Shown: one piece after another, positions 51,587-60,653 of the stretch
Layout: every line of letters begins with the position of its first letter
Numbering within the stretch: position 1 is the stretch's first letter
Origin: Bacteroidales bacterium UBA4772
GTDB lineage: Bacteria; Bacteroidota; Bacteroidia; Bacteroidales; VadinHA17
DNA: 64,000 nt
Assembly (NCBI GenBank): GCA_002403305.1
Contig: DHHM01000023.1
Location: 186,001 to 250,000, forward strand
Direction of reading: 5' to 3'
Notes under the pieces: model-generated
Seen by the model: only the letters and a program-made list of their open reading frames with translations
The model's database searches: none
What the model was told of the DNA's origin: nothing
Program-made: the position numbers and the translations under genes

Positions 51587-52654
51587 TTATATTCCTTTAT
51601 CCAGAACCTCAAAAAAGGCCTTTTCACGTTTTGCTATGTGAAAGTTATCAGCTATCCGCCGCCGTGCCTTCATACCCAGCTCGTTACGGGCGGCACTGTC
51701 GGTAAGGGTTATCTCACTGAATCTCTCCCTTAGATACTCTCTCTCTGAGCTCTTCATCACAAATCCCGTTTCTCCGATTATCTCCGGCACCGGTCCCACT
51801 GAGGATCCGACAGGTATGCAGCGGCAGAGCATAGCCTCGCAGAGGGCATTGGGGAACCCCTCGGAGACGGAGAGCTGAAGCACGAACTGACTTGCGCACA
51901 GGAGTGCCAGAAATCGCTCCTGGGGCATGAAGGGATGGAGTGCAACGTTTTCGGGAAGAGGCCCCAGCTCCCGGGCAACAGTGTCAGACAGACCCACCAG
52001 TGTGAACGAACAATGGCTGAACTGCTCCGCCAGGAAGAGTACACGGTCGATGCCTTTAACCTTTACCCTTGTCATGGTTGTGACCGGTGCGACCACAATG
52101 AAGCTGTCAGCCCTCTTGCGGTATTGCTCACAGACGAAGAAGTCCGGGTCAAAACCGTTGTTTATCACCCTGTAAGGTGTTGTGATGCAGGGGAAAAAGT
52201 ATTTGTATCCCTGTGCCGGGTAATCCGCCGGTTCATGGTAGCTGTACCTGCTTTCGACGAGTGATCCGTGGACAGGGAGAAGCTCCGTGCAGAGCCTGAA
52301 TGACCACCTGATGAAGGCTCTCATCAAAGGTTTCCGGAGACTGCCGTAATTCAGGGAGGGGAAGGAGACGCAATCGGTCCCTCCGGGTATAATATAGACA
52401 GGTATGCCGGTGACCTTACCCGCCAGCGCGGGCATCAGTGACCAGTATCCGCCAAACATTACGAAGACCGCCACGGAGCCCCTGAGATGGCTGCTGAGGA
52501 AGATGAGCTGTCTCAGAAAATTAAGTGGCGTAGCAGCTTTGTTCTTCCAGTTGTGGGCAGGACTCCTTACCTCAAATCTCCCCGAGAGAAAGGTTATGTC
52601 CTTCCTGGTGAAGGTGGAATCTTCAGGATATATATACAGTATCTTTTCCCGCAT
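51587..52654 (-). CDS. Glycosyltransferase family 4
   Basis: 355 residues of a GT-B glycosyltransferase. N-terminal domain with FVMFGGYWSLMPALAGKVTG and PVYIIPGGTDCVSFP; C-terminal donor domain with VVAPVTTMTRVKVKGIDRVL, FTLVGLSD and SVSEGFPNALCEAMLCRCIPVG, where the SEGFPNALCEAM stretch binds the nucleotide-sugar. It follows the methyltransferase gene by 12 bp. Sugar and acceptor unknown; the pair fits glycan or lipid-carrier modification. Confidence 0.88.
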   Translation of the reverse strand: MREKILYIYPEDSTFTRKDITFLSGRFEVRSPAHNWKNKAATPLNFLRQLIFLSSHLRGSVAVFVMFGGYWSLMPALAGKVTGIPVYIIPGGTDCVSFPSLNYGSLRKPLMRAFIRWSFRLCTELLPVHGSLVESRYSYHEPADYPAQGYKYFFPCITTPYRVINNGFDPDFFVCEQYRKRADSFIVVAPVTTMTRVKVKGIDRVLFLAEQFSHCSFTLVGLSDTVARELGPLPENVALHPFMPQERFLALLCASQFVLQLSVSEGFPNALCEAMLCRCIPVGSSVGPVPEIIGETGFVMKSSEREYLRERFSEITLTDSAARNELGMKARRRIADNFHIAKREKAFFEVLDKGI

Positions 52655-52666
52655 ATGTGCAACGTA

Positions 52667-53380
52667 TCAAAGCCTGGAGATCATAAACCTGATCCTCGAC
52701 AGGAGTTTACGGACAATTATCTGTGACTGCGGCAGTGGGGAGAGTGTCACGGCACCTCTCTTGCGTAAAGTGATGAGGGCATAATCATGCTTTCTGTCGA
52801 GCAGCGGATACGACAGGTAGTTGACAAGTTCCAGTCCTGCCGCATATGCATTGCCGGTAAGAATGTCTGCCTCCACCGACTGGTCGATGATCTGGAGTTG
52901 GTCTGGTGATCTCTCCCTCAGGTAATCCAGTGCCCTCGGGTGGGGTATGTGAATCAGTATCACCGACTTTTCATGCATGTGGTCTGCCAGCGTGCCGAAA
53001 AGGGTACGGTGCTGCTCAAGGGGAATATGTTCGAGGACATCCGGCAGTACAATGAAGTCGAAGGTTCCCGGATGGCTGAAGTCGGTCATGTCTGTCACCA
53101 GGAAATCTACGTTCCGGTTGCGGGAGAGTCTCTTCCGGGCCGTCGATACTGACCCCGGGCTGATGTCAGCTGCGATTATCTCTCCTCTCTTAACGTATTT
53201 AGCCATCAGTCCTGTCAGGGTGCCGATTCCGCATCCTATCTCAAGAACCTTGCTGTCTTTTTTCAGCCCTGCCCCGACCAGGAACTCCATAATCCTGTAG
53301 TGCCTCAGGTTTACACTGGTTTTTTTCTGGTGTTCGGAAAAATCATCATACCATTTGCCTATCTGTTCGCGTGTTTCCAT
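52667..53380 (-). CDS. Class I SAM-dependent methyltransferase
   Basis: 237 residues from the ATG at 53380 (METREQIGKWYDDFSEHQKK); a TTG at 53392 is possible but unneeded. Motif I is VLEIGCGIGTLTG (45-57), then IIAADISPGSV and the DFIVLPDVLEHIP segment typical of methyltransferase 11/12-type folds. It methylates a small molecule or glycan-related acceptor. Co-transcribed with the glycosyltransferase 12 bp downstream. A perfect -7 box lies 47 bp upstream. Confidence 0.9.
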   Translation of the reverse strand: METREQIGKWYDDFSEHQKKTSVNLRHYRIMEFLVGAGLKKDSKVLEIGCGIGTLTGLMAKYVKRGEIIAADISPGSVSTARKRLSRNRNVDFLVTDMTDFSHPGTFDFIVLPDVLEHIPLEQHRTLFGTLADHMHEKSVILIHIPHPRALDYLRERSPDQLQIIDQSVEADILTGNAYAAGLELVNYLSYPLLDRKHDYALITLRKRGAVTLSPLPQSQIIVRKLLSRIRFMISRL

Positions 53381-53427
53381 AGGATCGTCCAATAAACGGG
53401 CCGGCCCTCCCCCGGCCTCCGCGAAAG

Positions 53428-53435
53428 CAAAAGTA
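53428..53435 (-). promoter_or_regulatory. Candidate -7 element TACTTTTG
   Basis: Exact TAnnTTTG match on the minus strand, 47 bp before the methyltransferase ATG. No -33 element seen. Confidence 0.35.
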
Positions 53436-53497
53436 TGCTAATTTTAAGAAAGGAGTGTTATTCTTTACTTCAGCACCGCCAATCTACAATACCTGAA

Positions 53498-53532
53498 GGC
53501 CTACGGCCTATCATTGTCAGACTGCCGACTGC
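53498..53532. repeat. Short degenerate heptanucleotide repeat
   Basis: Five consecutive 7-bp units, GGCCTAC, GGCCTAT, CATTGTC, AGACTGC and CGACTGC, abut the stop of the thioredoxin-like gene. The last two share the GACTGC core of the block at 51474-51586. Weaker than the other repeats. Confidence 0.5.
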
Positions 53533-54057
53533 CTACTCCTGCACCTTCCCCTTAAAGCTCTTCGAGAAATCTTCGAAGCTCTGTTTCTGCCAGCTTGTGC
53601 CGGCAAAGTACATAAGCATAGGTTCAATCTCAACGGGGGTTCTGTACCCGGAAACAGGTGTGATGAGTTCACTCTGGGCGGTGAGGAAGACGATGGAAGG
53701 GTATCCGAGCTGACCCTGCAGCAGGGCATATGCAAGCTGATGTGTCTTGCCCAGTGATCCGTCATTGACGAACTTTCTTCCCTGGAACATGACAGGATCC
53801 TTGCCCTCGGCATCAAACTTCACCGCGTAATATTTCGTGTTGAGTATCTCGGCGATAACAGGATGCGAGAAGGTATCCTTGTCGAGCTTCTTGCACCATC
53901 CGCACCAGTCGGTGTAGGCATCAACGAAGATTGGCCTCGGGTCGGCCTTTGCAAGGGTGACCGCCTCTTCTATGGAATGCCATTTAACGGTGGCATTCTG
54001 TGCAGAGAGTAGCAGGGCAGGGGCTGAAAGAAGCAGTATTATGATAAGTTTCTTCAT
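53533..54057 (-). CDS. Exported thioredoxin-like protein with WCGWC motif
   Basis: 174 residues from the ATG at 54057 (MKKLIIILLLSAPALLLSAQ, signal peptide); the frame begins three codons earlier with another ATG, less likely. The fold has PIFVDAYTDWCGWCKKLDK with the redox pair C52 and C55, then LNTKYYAVKFDAEGKDP and GYPSIVFL with the cis-Pro. This is the thioredoxin_7/DUF255-like subgroup, likely a periplasmic thiol reductase or chaperone-linked enzyme. A good promoter precedes it. Confidence 0.88.
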   Translation of the reverse strand: MKKLIIILLLSAPALLLSAQNATVKWHSIEEAVTLAKADPRPIFVDAYTDWCGWCKKLDKDTFSHPVIAEILNTKYYAVKFDAEGKDPVMFQGRKFVNDGSLGKTHQLAYALLQGQLGYPSIVFLTAQSELITPVSGYRTPVEIEPMLMYFAGTSWQKQSFEDFSKSFKGKVQE

Positions 54058-54104
54058 GATATTCAACTATTTGCAATAAATTAAAACATAGTCTGAGAAT
54101 TGTG

Positions 54105-54134
54105 CAAAAATAGCAATTCACTTCAATAACCAAA
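54105..54134 (-). promoter_or_regulatory. Candidate promoter, TTTG-N18-TATTTTTG
   Basis: On the minus strand TTTG (54134-54131) is followed after 18 bp by TATTTTTG (54112-54105), an exact -7 match. The thioredoxin-like gene starts 47 bp downstream. Confidence 0.5.
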
Positions 54135-54237
54135 ATTGTGCCACAAAGTTTATGCAACATGTTTTCTGTGTGGCTTATTCGAATGATTTTTTTATACATT
54201 TACGCACCGTCTAATTATAAAATTCACATAAACTGAA

Positions 54238-55638
54238 ATGGAAAAAATAAGAAAGACCCTTGCTGATTCTAAGACTGCGAGGTGGACTGCGCTTGCTGTT
54301 GTGGCATTTACAATGTTGTGCGGTTATTTCCTGACCGATGCCATGGCCCCGCTAAAACCGATGCTTGAGCAACAGCTGGGATGGAGCAGTGAGGATTACG
54401 GCCTCTTCACCAGTGCCTACGGCTGGTTCAACGTATTCCTCATAATGCTGATCATCGGAGGTATCATACTTGACAAGATGGGAGTCAGGTTTACCGGTAA
54501 GATGGCTACCATGCTGATGGTTGCCGGTACTGCACTAAAGTTCTGGGCTATATCCACAAATGTATTCGAGGGCCAGAGCTGGCATTTTCTCTTCTGGGAT
54601 GCAAATCCGCAGGTATTTCTGGCAGGACTGGGTTACGCAGTTTTTGGAGTAGGCGTTGAGATTGCCGGTATAACGGTATCAAAGATAATTGTAAAGTGGT
54701 TCAGGGGAAAGGAGATGGCGCTGGCAATGGGACTGGAGATGGCCACTGCCAGGCTTGGTACCACTCTTGCGCTCGCGGGATCGGCTCCGCTGGCCAAGGC
54801 TCTGGGCCATGTCTCCATGCCCATACTTGTTGGCCTGGTACTGCTCTGCATCGGCATGATAGCCTTCTTTATATACTGCGGCATGGACAAAAAGCTTGAT
54901 GCTTCCATTGTCCAGTCAAAGGAGGGGTTGCCAGCGGAGGAGGTGGACAACTTCAGGCTGAAGGATATAGTATTTATCATTAAAAACAAGGGATGGTGGT
55001 ATATAGCTATCCTGTGCGTTCTTTTCTATTCGGCAGTGTTCCCGTTCCTGAAATATGCAGCTGACCTGATGGTAAATAAATTTGGCATAGATCCCGAGAC
55101 TGCCGGCCTGATACCTTCAGTGCTTCCCTTCGGAACCATACTGCTCACCCCGCTTTTCGGCAACCTTTATGACCGAAAGGGCAAAGGCGCGACAATTATG
55201 ATTATCGGGGCATTGCTGCTGATATTTGTTCATACCATGTTTTCCATTCCTGCACTTGACAAACCATGGATGGCATTCTTTCTTACCATTATTCTCGGCA
55301 TTGGATTCTCCCTGGTACCGTCAGCCATGTGGCCCTCGGTTCCCAAGATCATACCTGACAAACAGCTTGGAACCGCCTACGCCCTCATATTCTGGGTCCA
55401 GAACTGGGGCCTGATGGGGGTCCCGTACCTTATAGGCTGGGTGCTTGACAAATACTGCATCACCGGAACATACCTGCTTGACGGTGTTGAGGTGCCGAGT
55501 TATGACTACCAGCTCCCGATGATGATATTCACATCCCTTGGAGTCATGGCGCTGCTATTTGGCTTCCTCCTGAAGGCAGAGGATAAAAAGAAGGGTTACG
55601 GCCTTGAGATGCCCAACATTGAAAATCTTAAACAGTAA
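54238..55638 (+). CDS. Major facilitator superfamily transporter
   Basis: 466 residues with about twelve membrane helices. N-terminal half with GYFLTDAMAPLKPMLEQQLG and GGIILDKMGVRFTGKMATML (the GxxxDxxGxR loop between helices 2 and 3), C-terminal half with GNLYDRKGKGATIMIIGALL as the matching loop. The substrate is not readable; the immediate neighbour pepD (13 bp downstream) suggests import of a peptide or amino-acid derivative. Both genes likely form one transcript. Confidence 0.85.
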   Translation: MEKIRKTLADSKTARWTALAVVAFTMLCGYFLTDAMAPLKPMLEQQLGWSSEDYGLFTSAYGWFNVFLIMLIIGGIILDKMGVRFTGKMATMLMVAGTALKFWAISTNVFEGQSWHFLFWDANPQVFLAGLGYAVFGVGVEIAGITVSKIIVKWFRGKEMALAMGLEMATARLGTTLALAGSAPLAKALGHVSMPILVGLVLLCIGMIAFFIYCGMDKKLDASIVQSKEGLPAEEVDNFRLKDIVFIIKNKGWWYIAILCVLFYSAVFPFLKYAADLMVNKFGIDPETAGLIPSVLPFGTILLTPLFGNLYDRKGKGATIMIIGALLLIFVHTMFSIPALDKPWMAFFLTIILGIGFSLVPSAMWPSVPKIIPDKQLGTAYALIFWVQNWGLMGVPYLIGWVLDKYCITGTYLLDGVEVPSYDYQLPMMIFTSLGVMALLFGFLLKAEDKKKGYGLEMPNIENLKQ

Positions 55639-55651
55639 ATAATTTACAGAT

Positions 55652-57109
55652 ATGAGTGACATAAGAAATCTTGAACCGAAGCTTCTGTGGAAATATTTCT
55701 ATGAGATAACACAGATACCCCGTCCCTCCAAGAAAGAGGAACGGATGACAGAGTATATGAAAAAGTTTGGCGAGGAGCACGGCCTTGAGACCATTGTGGA
55801 CAAGACAGGCAACGTTGTGATCCGCAAACCTGCAACGAAGGGCATGGAAGACCGTGTCGGCATCGTACTGCAGGGACATGTTGACATGGTTCCCCAGAAA
55901 AACTCCGACAAGAAGTTCGACTTTGAGAAGGATCCGATTCAGACAATGATTGAAAAGGGGTGGGTTACTGCCAATGGCACCACTCTTGGCGCCGATAACG
56001 GCATCGGTGTTGCCGCAGCGATGGCTGTGCTTACCGATCCGAAGGTGGTGCACGGCCCTGTTGAGGGACTCTTCACCATCGATGAGGAGACAGGCATGAC
56101 CGGTGCCAAGAACCTGAAGAAAGGAATGCTTCAGGGCGAGATAATGATCAACATGGACTCTGAAGATGAAGGTGAGCTCTACGTGGGTTGTGCCGGCGGC
56201 GTCGATGTCAGCGCTGCACGCAACTACAAGCAGGAGAAGACCCCGTCGGGATTGACTGCCTACAAGCTGACCCTCAAGGGACTTCGCGGAGGGCACTCAG
56301 GCCTCGATATTCAGCTCGGAAAGGGCAATGCCAACAAGCTGATGTTCCGCTTCTTCCAGCAGGCAGAACATGATTTCGGTATGAGGATTGCAGATTACAC
56401 CGGGGGCGACCTTCGCAATGCCATCCCGCGTGAGGCATTTGCAACAGTGGTTGTTCCTTCAATCAAGAAAGCCCAGTTTGAGAAGTTCATCAAGGGTTAT
56501 GAAAAGATGTACAGGGAGGAATTCAAGGAGGTTGACCCGGACATCAGGCTTATTGCCAAAACCTGCGAAGCACCGGCCACGGTGATGAATGAGGCTGACC
56601 AGTACCGTATAATAAGAGCAGTGTTTGTCTGCCCGTGCGGTGTACAGCGGATGAGTGCAAGCATGCCGGGTGTCGTTGAGACCTCTACCAATCTCTCCGT
56701 TGTCAAAATCAGTGACGGCAAGTTCCAGGCCCATAACCTCACACGCAGCTCGGTGGAGACAGCCAAGGAGGCTACTGCATGGAAGATAGCAGCAGGGTTC
56801 CAGCTTGCCGGTGCTGAAGTTACCATGTCAGGTGATTATCCGGGATGGAAACCCAACATTGATAGCAAGATACTGGTGACCATGAAGGATACTTACAATA
56901 AGCTGTACGGCAAGGTGCCGGAGATCAAGGCCATTCATGCCGGCCTTGAGTGCGGTATTATCATGGGTGCCTATCCGAAGCTCGACTCCATCAGCTTCGG
57001 GCCGACGATTCGCTATCCCCACAGTCCTGATGAGAAGGTAGAGATTGAATCGGTCGAGAAGTTCTGGAACTTCCTTGTGGCGACACTGAAGAACGCTCCG
57101 AAGAAGTAG
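55652..57109 (+). CDS. pepD: Aminoacyl-histidine dipeptidase (M20 family)
   Basis: 485 residues. Metal-site motifs of the M20 peptidases are present: GHVDMVPQ, GADNGIGVAAAMAVL, TIDEETGMTGAKNL with the catalytic Glu, INMDSEDEGELYVGCAGG, and the C-terminal FGPTIRYPHSPDEKVEI with the last ligand His. It hydrolyses X-His dipeptides such as carnosine and other dipeptides in the cytoplasm, with two zinc or manganese ions. Length is standard. It follows the MFS transporter by 13 bp and fits peptide use together with the POT transporter and C25 protease. Confidence 0.95.
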   Translation: MSDIRNLEPKLLWKYFYEITQIPRPSKKEERMTEYMKKFGEEHGLETIVDKTGNVVIRKPATKGMEDRVGIVLQGHVDMVPQKNSDKKFDFEKDPIQTMIEKGWVTANGTTLGADNGIGVAAAMAVLTDPKVVHGPVEGLFTIDEETGMTGAKNLKKGMLQGEIMINMDSEDEGELYVGCAGGVDVSAARNYKQEKTPSGLTAYKLTLKGLRGGHSGLDIQLGKGNANKLMFRFFQQAEHDFGMRIADYTGGDLRNAIPREAFATVVVPSIKKAQFEKFIKGYEKMYREEFKEVDPDIRLIAKTCEAPATVMNEADQYRIIRAVFVCPCGVQRMSASMPGVVETSTNLSVVKISDGKFQAHNLTRSSVETAKEATAWKIAAGFQLAGAEVTMSGDYPGWKPNIDSKILVTMKDTYNKLYGKVPEIKAIHAGLECGIIMGAYPKLDSISFGPTIRYPHSPDEKVEIESVEKFWNFLVATLKNAPKK

Positions 57110-57121
57110 TCATTCAATCTT

Positions 57122-57145
57122 TCCGCCCCGGTAAACCGTGGCGGA
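57122..57145 (+). other. Imperfect hairpin after pepD
   Basis: TCCGCC-C-CGG and CCG-T-GGCGGA can pair around a TAAA loop with one mismatch. It shares TTCCGCCCCGG at its start with the terminator 70 bp downstream, so it looks like a diverged copy. A second small hairpin CTGTCA/TGACAG lies between them (57152-57170). Confidence 0.5.
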
Positions 57146-57190
57146 CCTCTTCTGTCAGATAAGGTGACAGTAATATTGCCCACTGCATTT

Positions 57191-57221
57191 CCGCCCCGGA
57201 AAACCACCGGGGCGGTTTGTT
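57191..57221 (+). terminator. Intrinsic terminator after pepD
   Basis: CCGCCCCGG and CCGGGGCGG form a perfect 9-bp GC stem with a seven-base loop, followed by TTTGTTT. Confidence 0.75.
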
Positions 57222-57357
57222 TACTCATAAGTTTCAGAGCCTGGACTGATCTTGAAAAATGATCTTACTGCCAGTAGGATTGGCCTGCATCAGCTTCACT
57301 GCCATGCAGTTCTTCGGGTGGACTTTTAGCAGCAAGGCCTGCCACTGTTCAGAGTAC

Positions 57358-60111
57358 TCAGAATGAAAAGACGAGGTTCTGTCTCTCTTTCGAGCTCCAT
57401 GCCTGTATACCTTCGGCCTTATGCCATATCCCTGTGTCAGGGTCACCTGCCTCGATAGTGTAGGCGCCGTAGCGGAAGACTCCCGGCTGAAATGAGTTGC
57501 CGCTGATGCGCAGGTTGTAAACCGTCTCACCGTTATTTTCGCTGATGATTCTGATGACCGGGTTCCAGAGTCCCTCGGTGACCACTTCAGGGAGCCAGCC
57601 AATAATCTTTCGTCCGTAGTTGTCAGCCTGGCTGATGGTTACAGGCCAGCCGGGAAAGGGCTCTCCTGTTGCCGGACCGGCATATCCCGGCCAGTTTGCC
57701 AGCTCTGTCTCCCGTGACGACCTCCGGAACGTGATGGCGCTGTAGCCGGTGACCAGCTCATTCTGACGCGTCGGCTCTGCCGTGCTCCTGTGCGGGTTGG
57801 CCACGGCACTGACGGTTATTTTATTGCCAAAGCCGTCCCTGAATTCCCCGGTATATTCGGGAAAAATATCCTCCCGGTTTCTGCCCGGTTGCGGAGGAAA
57901 CCACCTTCCGGGAAAGATGTTGCCGCTTGCAGGTGATACTATAGCATATCCTGCATCACCCCAATCGTCGGTTCCATATTGGATGGTTGACGGAAGGTGC
58001 TGGTCGCCGCAGACATGAAGTGCAAATGCCTTCCTGATGATCTTCAGTGCGCGGTTGCGTCCGCTCTGCGGCCAGCCGTCAGAATCAAAGTCGGTAACAA
58101 TCCTGTCACCCCTGACGTAAACCCCCGAGTCGGGTATTTCCAGGAATGGCACGATGGCATCGCTGGTGGCGGAGTCAGGCAGTGTGGCCAGGTTGGCCCA
58201 CAGCGTCTGCGACAGAACCGCTTTCATCCATGTTCCTCCGGACCAATCCTCAGCCCATCTTTCCAGGAAAGTGTACTGCCGGTCGCCAAGCAGGGTGGCA
58301 CCCTCAACATCAGCGTACCGCTCAGCATTCCAGCCCGGATTCTGCGGCCATCCGTTGACAATCATGGCATCAGGCAGCAGCTCAGCTGGTGCCGACTTGA
58401 ACTTACGGTCCTCTATCACCGCAAAACTAACACCGCCAACGTTGCATTCGGTGAAGTATACACCAATGCCCTGTTCCGCAGGCGCCGGATCGACAGGGTC
58501 AGGGAGGTGGCTTGTCTGGGTCTTCTGAACCATGTTGACAAAGGGTGGAGACATCTTATAACCTCCGGCATCATGGGCCATGCTGCCCTCCAGCCCCGGT
58601 GGCGTGGCTCTGCCTCCACAGCCCCACAGGTTACCGTGATAGACATCATGGTCGTCGGGGATCGTGACAGCCGGAACTGTGGTAGTAAGGTCGCGGTAGG
58701 TAATGCACCAGAGATACCATTTGTAGAGGTAATCTTCGATGGCACCTTCGCCGAATACCGCAGCCGTGGGCGAGGCGCTCTCATAGACCTGGTCGCCTGC
58801 AAAAAAGAGCAGGTCGGGCTTATGCTGCCTGAGGTTGTCAATCATGCGTCTGTGAGGGAAGAGGACTCCCCGTTCAAAAGGGAAATAGCCTGCATCTATC
58901 CCTGCCCATATCTTTGGGTCGGGCTTGATGACCTGTTCAATGCATGATAATGAGAGCAGCTTTATCTCCTCCTTCTCAACCGGATCATGCTTTACGGTGC
59001 CGGAAAGCATGTTGCCGGCATCATTGCCGTAGCGGTACCTTGCCTTGAGGCGATACGGCCTGTCTTCGCTGCCCGTGATGCCTGTCATTCGGAATGAGGC
59101 GGTGTAGGAGGGTGTATCGACGGCAGCGGTGGCGACGGTCTGCCACCTTTTTTCATCCATGAGCTGCAGTTCAACCGAGTCGCACAGATTCCTGCCCACA
59201 GGCATCAGCTGTGCTGTCATCTTAAGGATACCCCTGCTGAGTGTGTACTGAGCCGTGACCAGCGGACCGGTGCTCCGTTCCCGGTAGCTGAGCACGCGTG
59301 ACCCCCTGACACGCCATCCGGCAAATGAAAAACGTGTGGCTGACACGCCTCTTTTCCCGGAATGTGACACGAGGGCAGCATTGCCGGTCAACATTGATGT
59401 TTCGATCTTAAAATCCTCAATGGCTGATATAACACGTCTTGAAGTGGGATCAACGGCAATAATGTTCAACGATGTCATGCCGTTACCGACCGATTCGGCG
59501 GTGATACGCAGGAGTGCTTCCTTCCACTCCATATAGCCCTTTTCCGCATAGGCCGGGTAATCATTCCTGCCTGACAGGTCGCGGACAAACACCCTGCCAT
59601 TGCCGTCGAGGCCGATGAAGAGGCCTGCCCCTTCACCCCAGGAGTGAAAAATCAGGCTGGCGGAGAGATAGTCAAGATGGGCTCCTGCGCCGAGGAGCAC
59701 GCCTGCGGCAGCATCCCTGCCGTCACTGTTGCGACTGCCGGATCCATTGTTCCCATAGTTGCTGCTGCCGGATCCATTGCTGCCATCGCCGGTGCTCAGG
59801 CCGGTTGCAGTGCCGGATTCTTTCCGGATATTGACAAGGGTAATGAGATTCCCTTCTTCCGGGCCTGTTCTCCTGGTCATCAGATGGACGGTGCGCAGGG
59901 GGAGGTCGCTGAGACAGGTGAGCCTTCCGTCCTTTATTTCCCAGTCGGCAAGCCTGTTCGCCCAGAGGTCAGGGCCAACCCAGCGGCTGTCGGGGTACTG
60001 TTCCCACGCCGACGAGTATCCGTTGCCTGAGAAGCGCGTGCATGAGGCGGATAATAATATCAGCATGACTGCCATCAGTAACGTTACGGTGACAGTGCTA
60101 TTCCTGTCCAT
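57358..60111 (-). CDS. PhoD-like phosphatase lipoprotein with low-complexity insert
   Basis: 917 residues with a lipobox LLSASC (C24). The N-terminal third is beta-rich (WVGPDLWANRLADWEIKDGR) with a low-complexity Gly/Ser/Asn stretch at about 106-132. The C-terminal two thirds form a PhoD-like metallophosphatase: LLFFAGDQVYE near 439, VTIPDDHDVYHGN near 485 and LHVCGDQHLPS near 700 supply the metal-binding residues. It acts on phosphoesters outside the inner membrane. It starts 7 bp after the biotin carrier gene stop, so it is read with the acyl-CoA carboxylase genes, which is unexpected. Confidence 0.82.
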   Translation of the reverse strand: MDRNSTVTVTLLMAVMLILLSASCTRFSGNGYSSAWEQYPDSRWVGPDLWANRLADWEIKDGRLTCLSDLPLRTVHLMTRRTGPEEGNLITLVNIRKESGTATGLSTGDGSNGSGSSNYGNNGSGSRNSDGRDAAAGVLLGAGAHLDYLSASLIFHSWGEGAGLFIGLDGNGRVFVRDLSGRNDYPAYAEKGYMEWKEALLRITAESVGNGMTSLNIIAVDPTSRRVISAIEDFKIETSMLTGNAALVSHSGKRGVSATRFSFAGWRVRGSRVLSYRERSTGPLVTAQYTLSRGILKMTAQLMPVGRNLCDSVELQLMDEKRWQTVATAAVDTPSYTASFRMTGITGSEDRPYRLKARYRYGNDAGNMLSGTVKHDPVEKEEIKLLSLSCIEQVIKPDPKIWAGIDAGYFPFERGVLFPHRRMIDNLRQHKPDLLFFAGDQVYESASPTAAVFGEGAIEDYLYKWYLWCITYRDLTTTVPAVTIPDDHDVYHGNLWGCGGRATPPGLEGSMAHDAGGYKMSPPFVNMVQKTQTSHLPDPVDPAPAEQGIGVYFTECNVGGVSFAVIEDRKFKSAPAELLPDAMIVNGWPQNPGWNAERYADVEGATLLGDRQYTFLERWAEDWSGGTWMKAVLSQTLWANLATLPDSATSDAIVPFLEIPDSGVYVRGDRIVTDFDSDGWPQSGRNRALKIIRKAFALHVCGDQHLPSTIQYGTDDWGDAGYAIVSPASGNIFPGRWFPPQPGRNREDIFPEYTGEFRDGFGNKITVSAVANPHRSTAEPTRQNELVTGYSAITFRRSSRETELANWPGYAGPATGEPFPGWPVTISQADNYGRKIIGWLPEVVTEGLWNPVIRIISENNGETVYNLRISGNSFQPGVFRYGAYTIEAGDPDTGIWHKAEGIQAWSSKERQNLVFSF

Positions 60112-60118
60112 TTTTATT

Positions 60119-60649
60119 CTATTTGACGGTTATCTCCGCTAAGATATCATCTTTCATGACATTCTGTCCGGCCTTCACGGAAACCCTGACCACAGTGCCG
60201 TTTGCCGGCGACTGTATCTCATTCTGCATCTTCATGGCTTCGAGAATGACCAGTGCCTCACCCCGCATAGCCTCGCTGTTCTCACGGACAAGGACATCGA
60301 TGATCTTGCCGGGCATGGGCGCCCTGACAGCAACGGTTCCGATCTTGCCACGACCCGTTTTGAGCACTTTTCTTCGCTGCATCGATATTGGAGTCTCCAC
60401 GGAGAATTCATGGCTGATGTCATTGAAGAGTATCTCGTACCTGTTTTGCCTGATGCGGACTATCTCGACGGGGTATCTGCGGTTCTTCCAGAGCACGTGA
60501 ATACCGTATTTCTCATCCTCGCGGAGCTCAACGTTGTACTCCCTGCCGTTGACTTTTATTACGTTGCGCAGGGGAAAAGGAAATGTGAACTTGTGGCCCT
60601 CGTTCGATAGGGCATAGAGTCTCCTGATGCCGGGTTTTTCAGATTTCAT
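60119..60649 (-). CDS. Biotin carboxyl carrier subunit of acyl-CoA carboxylase
   Basis: 176 residues. N-terminal linking domain (NVIKVNGREYNVELREDEKY) and a C-terminal biotinyl domain of about 70 residues (VRAPMPGKIIDVLVRENSEA) with the biotinylation site E-A-M-K140-M-Q. Biotin on K140 carries CO2 between the biotin carboxylase and the carboxyltransferase of the same operon. Starts 4 bp after the accC-type gene stop. Confidence 0.93.
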   Translation of the reverse strand: MKSEKPGIRRLYALSNEGHKFTFPFPLRNVIKVNGREYNVELREDEKYGIHVLWKNRRYPVEIVRIRQNRYEILFNDISHEFSVETPISMQRRKVLKTGRGKIGTVAVRAPMPGKIIDVLVRENSEAMRGEALVILEAMKMQNEIQSPANGTVVRVSVKAGQNVMKDDILAEITVK

Positions 60650-60653
60650 CCTT

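Noticed and set aside
55628..56296. 222-residue open frame on the minus strand
   Set aside because: Antisense to pepD with His/Cys-rich low-information sequence; pepD motifs are complete.
57997..58947. 316-residue open frame on the plus strand
   Set aside because: It lies fully antisense to the PhoD-like phosphatase, has no family motif, and is a shadow of GC-rich codon use.
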